Assembly: GCF_003261175.1 (NCBI RefSeq)
Contig: NZ_QLNP01000038.1
Span: forward strand, 1-64,000
Length of the DNA stretch: 64,000 bases
Source of the DNA: Arthrobacter globiformis
GTDB taxonomy: Bacteria > Actinomycetota > Actinomycetes > Actinomycetales > Micrococcaceae
Direction of reading: 5' to 3'
A program made the translations under genes and the position numbers. Shown one piece after another: positions 61,405-64,000 of the stretch. The notes beneath the pieces are model-generated. The model searched no databases and was not told the origin of the DNA. It worked only from the letters and a program-made list of their open reading frames with translations. Each line of letters opens with the position of its first letter. The first letter of the stretch is position 1.

Positions 61405-62615
61405 TACACGCGCTCCAGCAGCATGGCCGTTCCCTGGCCCACGCCGATGCACATGGTGGCCAGGCCCATCCGCGCGTCTTCGCGCTCCATCCGGCCCAGC
61501 AGGGTGATGGCGATCCGGGAGCCGCTGGAACCCAGCGGATGCCCCAAAGCGATCGCGCCGCCGTCGTTGTTCACAATGTCCGGGTCCAGCCCGAGGCGCC
61601 GCACGCTCGCAAGGGACTGGGTGGCAAACGCCTCATTAAGCTCGACGGCGCCAAGGTCACCGACGCTGAGCCCGCTGCGCTTGAGCACCTTCTGGGTTGC
61701 CGGGACCGGGCCGATGCCCATGATCTCCGGCTCGCAGCCGGCGGACGCGCCGTCGATGATGCGGGCGCGGGGCGTCAGGCCCAGCCGCTGGATGGCGGCC
61801 TCGGAGGCGACAATGATCGCTGAGGCGCCGTCGTTGAGGGAGGACGAGTTGCCGGCGGTGACCACCGAGCCGCCGGGAACCACGGGACGGAGACCGGACA
61901 GCACGTCCATGCTGGTGCCTGCGCGGGGTCCCTCATCGGTGTCCACCACCGTCTCGGCCTTGCGGGTCTTGACCGTCACCGGGACGATTTCGTCCTTGAA
62001 GCGGCCCGCCTCGATGGCGGCGAGTGCTTTTTCGTGGGACCGGACGGCGAAGGCGTCGGCGTCCTCGCGGGAAATGCCGTCCACGCGGCCCACTTCCTCC
62101 GCGGTTTCCGGCATGGAGAACGTCATCTTGCCGTCGCGCGACAGTTCGCCCTTTTTGAACAGCGGGTTCACGAAGCGCCAGCCGATGGAGGTGTCGAAAA
62201 TGTCGCCGGGCTTGGCGAACGCCGCCTGCGGCTTCTCCTGAACCCAGGGCGCGCGGCTCATGGACTCGACCCCGCCGGCCACCACGATGTCCGCGGCCCC
62301 GGACTTGATCATCTGGCTAGCCATGATGATGGCGCTCAGGCCCGAGGCGCAGAGCCGGTTCACGGTGATGCCGGGGATGTGCAGCGGAAGTCCGGCGAGG
62401 ATGGTGGCCATGCGCGCCACGTTGCGGTTCTCCTCGCCGGCGCCGTTGGCGTTGCCGAGGATGACCTCGTCGATCGCGTCCGGATCAACGCCCGCCCTGG
62501 CCACGGCCTCGCGGACCACCAGCGCGGCGAGATCATCGGGCCGGACCGCCGAAAGCGCTCCGCCGTACCGTCCCACCGGGGTGCGGGCACCGCCCACCAG
62601 AAAAGCCTCGACCAT
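61404..62615 (-). CDS. paaJ: Acyl-CoA thiolase (beta-ketoadipyl-CoA thiolase)
   Basis: 403 residues from ATG (AAGGATGTACTC upstream). VNRLCASGLSAI has the acyl-accepting Cys, GGAIALGHPLGSSG the His, MCIGVGQGTAMLLERV the second Cys. GGVESMSRAPWV is typical of the PcaF/PaaJ branch. It splits 3-oxoadipyl-CoA (and in PaaJ also 3-oxo-5,6-dehydrosuberyl-CoA). First gene of paaJ-ech-paaH, behind a PaaR-type site. Confidence 0.94.
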   Translation of the reverse strand: MVEAFLVGGARTPVGRYGGALSAVRPDDLAALVVREAVARAGVDPDAIDEVILGNANGAGEENRNVARMATILAGLPLHIPGITVNRLCASGLSAIIMASQMIKSGAADIVVAGGVESMSRAPWVQEKPQAAFAKPGDIFDTSIGWRFVNPLFKKGELSRDGKMTFSMPETAEEVGRVDGISREDADAFAVRSHEKALAAIEAGRFKDEIVPVTVKTRKAETVVDTDEGPRAGTSMDVLSGLRPVVPGGSVVTAGNSSSLNDGASAIIVASEAAIQRLGLTPRARIIDGASAGCEPEIMGIGPVPATQKVLKRSGLSVGDLGAVELNEAFATQSLASVRRLGLDPDIVNNDGGAIALGHPLGSSGSRIAITLLGRMEREDARMGLATMCIGVGQGTAMLLERV

Positions 62616-62657
62616 GAGTACATCCTTTTCGCAGAAGCTGGGCCGGAAGCGAATAAA

Positions 62658-62679
62658 TTACCGACCGTTCGTTCTATAA
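62658..62679. promoter_or_regulatory. PaaR-type operator, site 4 (paaJ operon)
   Basis: TTACCG then ACCG-TT-CG-TT-CTAT: left half perfect. It shares 18 of 22 positions with the site at 51733 and lies 43 bp before the paaJ start. Confidence 0.7.
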
Positions 62680-62724
62680 AGATTACACGGCGCGGGCAAC
62701 CGGTCAACGGAACCGGAGTTTTTG

Positions 62725-63414
62725 TCAGGCGACGACCACGCCCAGGTGGGCCGCCAGGAGTGGCGCCAGAAGCCCCAGCTGGTACTCGTCAATCACGACG
62801 CCGGCCAGGCTGCCCAGCCCGCTGACGCTCCGGAAGTCCGTGCCGCGGAGGTCGAAGTCCTTCAGCTTGGCGCCGGCCAGGTCCAGGTTTCCGATGGTGC
62901 AGTTTTTCAGCGCCACCCGGGCGGCGGTTGCGGAACCCAGGTCCAGCTCACTGATGATGCAGTCACTGATCTGCACGTCCGCCAGCCGGGAACCGCGCAG
63001 ATTCAGGTAGTCCAGCTTGCCGCCGTCGATCCGCACCGACTGCCAGCCGCTCTCGTAGAGCTCCGCCGACCCCCATCTGGGATTGCTGATGACGACGTCG
63101 TGCATGGTGGACCGTGCCAGGTTCAGGACGGGGGCAAAGGCCTCCTCGATGACGCAGTCCCGGAAGGTGGCGCCACGCAGCTGGGCTTCATTGAAGGAGA
63201 CACCGGCGAATTCGCATTCGGCGAAGGTGACGCCGCTGAGCTCCAGCCCGTCGGCGGCCGCACGCGTGTACCGCATGCCGTCATACCGCTCGGCACGCCT
63301 GAAGTCCGGCGCGCCGTCATCCCGGAGGCCCTCCAGCCGGACCGGTGCCAGCCTCGGCGGCGTAATCTTCGACGCCGCACCCTGCCGGGGTTTCCCCGCG
63401 GGCCTGCCCGCCAC
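62725..63414 (-). CDS. Pentapeptide-repeat protein
   Basis: 229 residues from GTG overlapping the upstream stop by one base (TAGTG). Repeats of the A(D/N)Lxx type run from about 55 to 200: LRGATFRDCVIEEAF, LNLRGSRLADVQISD, LDLAGAKLKDFDLRGTDF. They form a right-handed quadrilateral beta-helix. Some such proteins mimic DNA and protect gyrase; nothing here shows that. Coupled to the SRPBCC gene. Confidence 0.88.
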   Translation of the reverse strand: MAGRPAGKPRQGAASKITPPRLAPVRLEGLRDDGAPDFRRAERYDGMRYTRAAADGLELSGVTFAECEFAGVSFNEAQLRGATFRDCVIEEAFAPVLNLARSTMHDVVISNPRWGSAELYESGWQSVRIDGGKLDYLNLRGSRLADVQISDCIISELDLGSATAARVALKNCTIGNLDLAGAKLKDFDLRGTDFRSVSGLGSLAGVVIDEYQLGLLAPLLAAHLGVVVA

Positions 63415-63872
63415 TAAAGCTGCTCCGCTTTCGCGGCAATCTCAGCGAGGTCCTTCGCCAGAGCCTTCCGCGTCATGTTCATGCCCAGCCGTCCAAACAG
63501 GGCGAACATCAGCCGGCTGAGCACAGTGGGCCGGAGAACCTCGGCCCCGAACGTCAGTGTCAGGTCGGTACCGCCGGCCCGCTCTACCAGCGTGAACCTG
63601 GACGTGTAGTCCGTTCCGCCCTGCAGCGCCTTGACTGTTGTGCTGTGCGGCGGGTCCGCCTGCGACACCCACATTTCCACGGTTTCACGCCGGCCCAGCA
63701 TGGACCTCGTCTCCTTCCAGCGAGTCCCTTCGCCGTACGGCCCCTCGCCGACCATCTGAATGGACTCGACGCCGGAAAGCGTGGCGGCCGACCCCGGAAT
63801 ATCCGAGATCACCCGCCAGACTTTCTCCGGAGTGGCGTTCACGTGCTGACTCAGGCTGATGCTGTGATCCAT
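63414..63872 (-). CDS. SRPBCC / polyketide-cyclase-like protein
   Basis: 152 residues. ISLSQHVNATPEKVWRVISD is the standard start of the SRPBCC fold, GTRWKETRSMLGRRETVEMW a central strand pair and MTRKALAKDLAEIAAKAEQ the long end helix. It probably binds a hydrophobic ligand. It is translated just before the pentapeptide protein. Confidence 0.87.
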   Translation of the reverse strand: MDHSISLSQHVNATPEKVWRVISDIPGSAATLSGVESIQMVGEGPYGEGTRWKETRSMLGRRETVEMWVSQADPPHSTTVKALQGGTDYTSRFTLVERAGGTDLTLTFGAEVLRPTVLSRLMFALFGRLGMNMTRKALAKDLAEIAAKAEQL

Positions 63873-63921
63873 CCTTCGAGCCTAGCCGCGGGACCGACAT
63901 TTTTGCCTCGCCACTTGAAAT

Positions 63922-63937
63922 AGTAAGCATGCTTCGT
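63922..63937. promoter_or_regulatory. Near-palindrome of AGTAAGCATGCTTACT type, site 3
   Basis: AGTAAGCATGCTTCGT. TTGAAA (63915-63920) and TAGGCT (63940-63945) flank it as possible -35 and -10 boxes with 19 bases between, so the palindrome would fill the promoter spacer. It lies 54 bp before the ATG at 63992. Confidence 0.6.
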
Positions 63938-63991
63938 GTTAGGCTGAAATGGCTTTGTGAGATCAACCGGCGACGGAAGGTGGTCCCCACC

Positions 63992-64000
63992 ATGGGTATC
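63992..64000 (+). CDS. First codons of a rightward gene, cut by window
   Basis: ATG GGT ATC preceded by GGAAGGTGGTCCCCACC, a good ribosome site, and by the promoter-like palindrome at 63922. Only MGI is visible, so no product can be named. Confidence 0.4.

Noticed and set aside
60673-62241. Rightward 522-codon frame opposite paaJ-ech
   Set aside because: Antisense shadow; the sense strand encodes complete thiolase and crotonase active sites.

Overview
The window is high-G+C actinobacterial DNA (about two thirds G+C by eye). The gene families point to Micrococcaceae, most likely Arthrobacter, Pseudarthrobacter or Paenarthrobacter: GAF-ANTAR regulators, LytR-CpsA-Psr, NnrD, DUF3618/DUF4383/DUF6221/DUF6480/DUF6766 proteins, and a phenylacetate catabolon with a TetR regulator. 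Species cannot be set from this alone. I see no tRNA, rRNA, CRISPR array, transposase or phage genes. It reads as ordinary chromosome with several small accessory modules.

Layout. 1-5.6 kb: a truncated DUF3618 protein, a MarR regulator, a coupled iron-redox enzyme / glycosyltransferase / CDGSH trio, then two GAF-ANTAR regulators and a 75-residue protein. 5.6-11.3 kb: small stress and membrane proteins, the remnant of a glutamate-cysteine-ligase-like gene, an M20 dipeptidase, a Rho_N-domain protein leading a run of small envelope genes, and a universal stress protein. 11.3-18.8 kb: a phosphoesterase lipoprotein, a low-molecular-weight protein-tyrosine phosphatase, an LCP cell-wall transferase, a histidine phosphatase overlapping nnrD, and an orphan solute-binding lipoprotein. 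18.9-24.8 kb: a cysteine-rich protein, a CBS protein, an FRG-domain protein, membrane proteins and a lone cytochrome oxidase subunit I gene with a hairpin-rich upstream region. 24.9-31.8 kb: oligopeptidase B, then a repeat-protein / membrane zinc-protease pair and a methyltransferase. 31.8-37.5 kb: a signalling island with a soluble histidine kinase, a TPR protein, two paralogous STAS-like proteins, a GGDEF-EAL enzyme and an uncatalogued 52-residue secreted peptide. 37.5-42.9 kb: pta-ackA and two overlapping CPBP proteases. 42.9-62.7 kb: phenylacetate degradation genes (paaI, paaK, paaR, paaZ, a second thioesterase, paaJ-ech-paaH), interrupted by a Tat-exported multicopper oxidase, secreted enzymes and a sortase-type serine protease. 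62.7-64 kb: a pentapeptide-repeat protein, an SRPBCC protein and the first codons of a rightward gene.

How it works together. Four similar palindromic sites lie in front of paaI-paaK, paaR, the paaZ/thioesterase divergon and paaJ-ech-paaH. That makes one PaaR regulon scattered over 20 kb; the ring-oxidation genes paaABCDE are not here. A different near-palindrome, AGTAAGCATGCTTACT-like, precedes at least three cell-surface or unknown genes and may mark another small regulon. The strongest candidates for something undescribed are the 27.4-30.8 kb repeat-protein/protease pair and the 34.1-37.5 kb peptide/TPR/STAS/c-di-GMP island.
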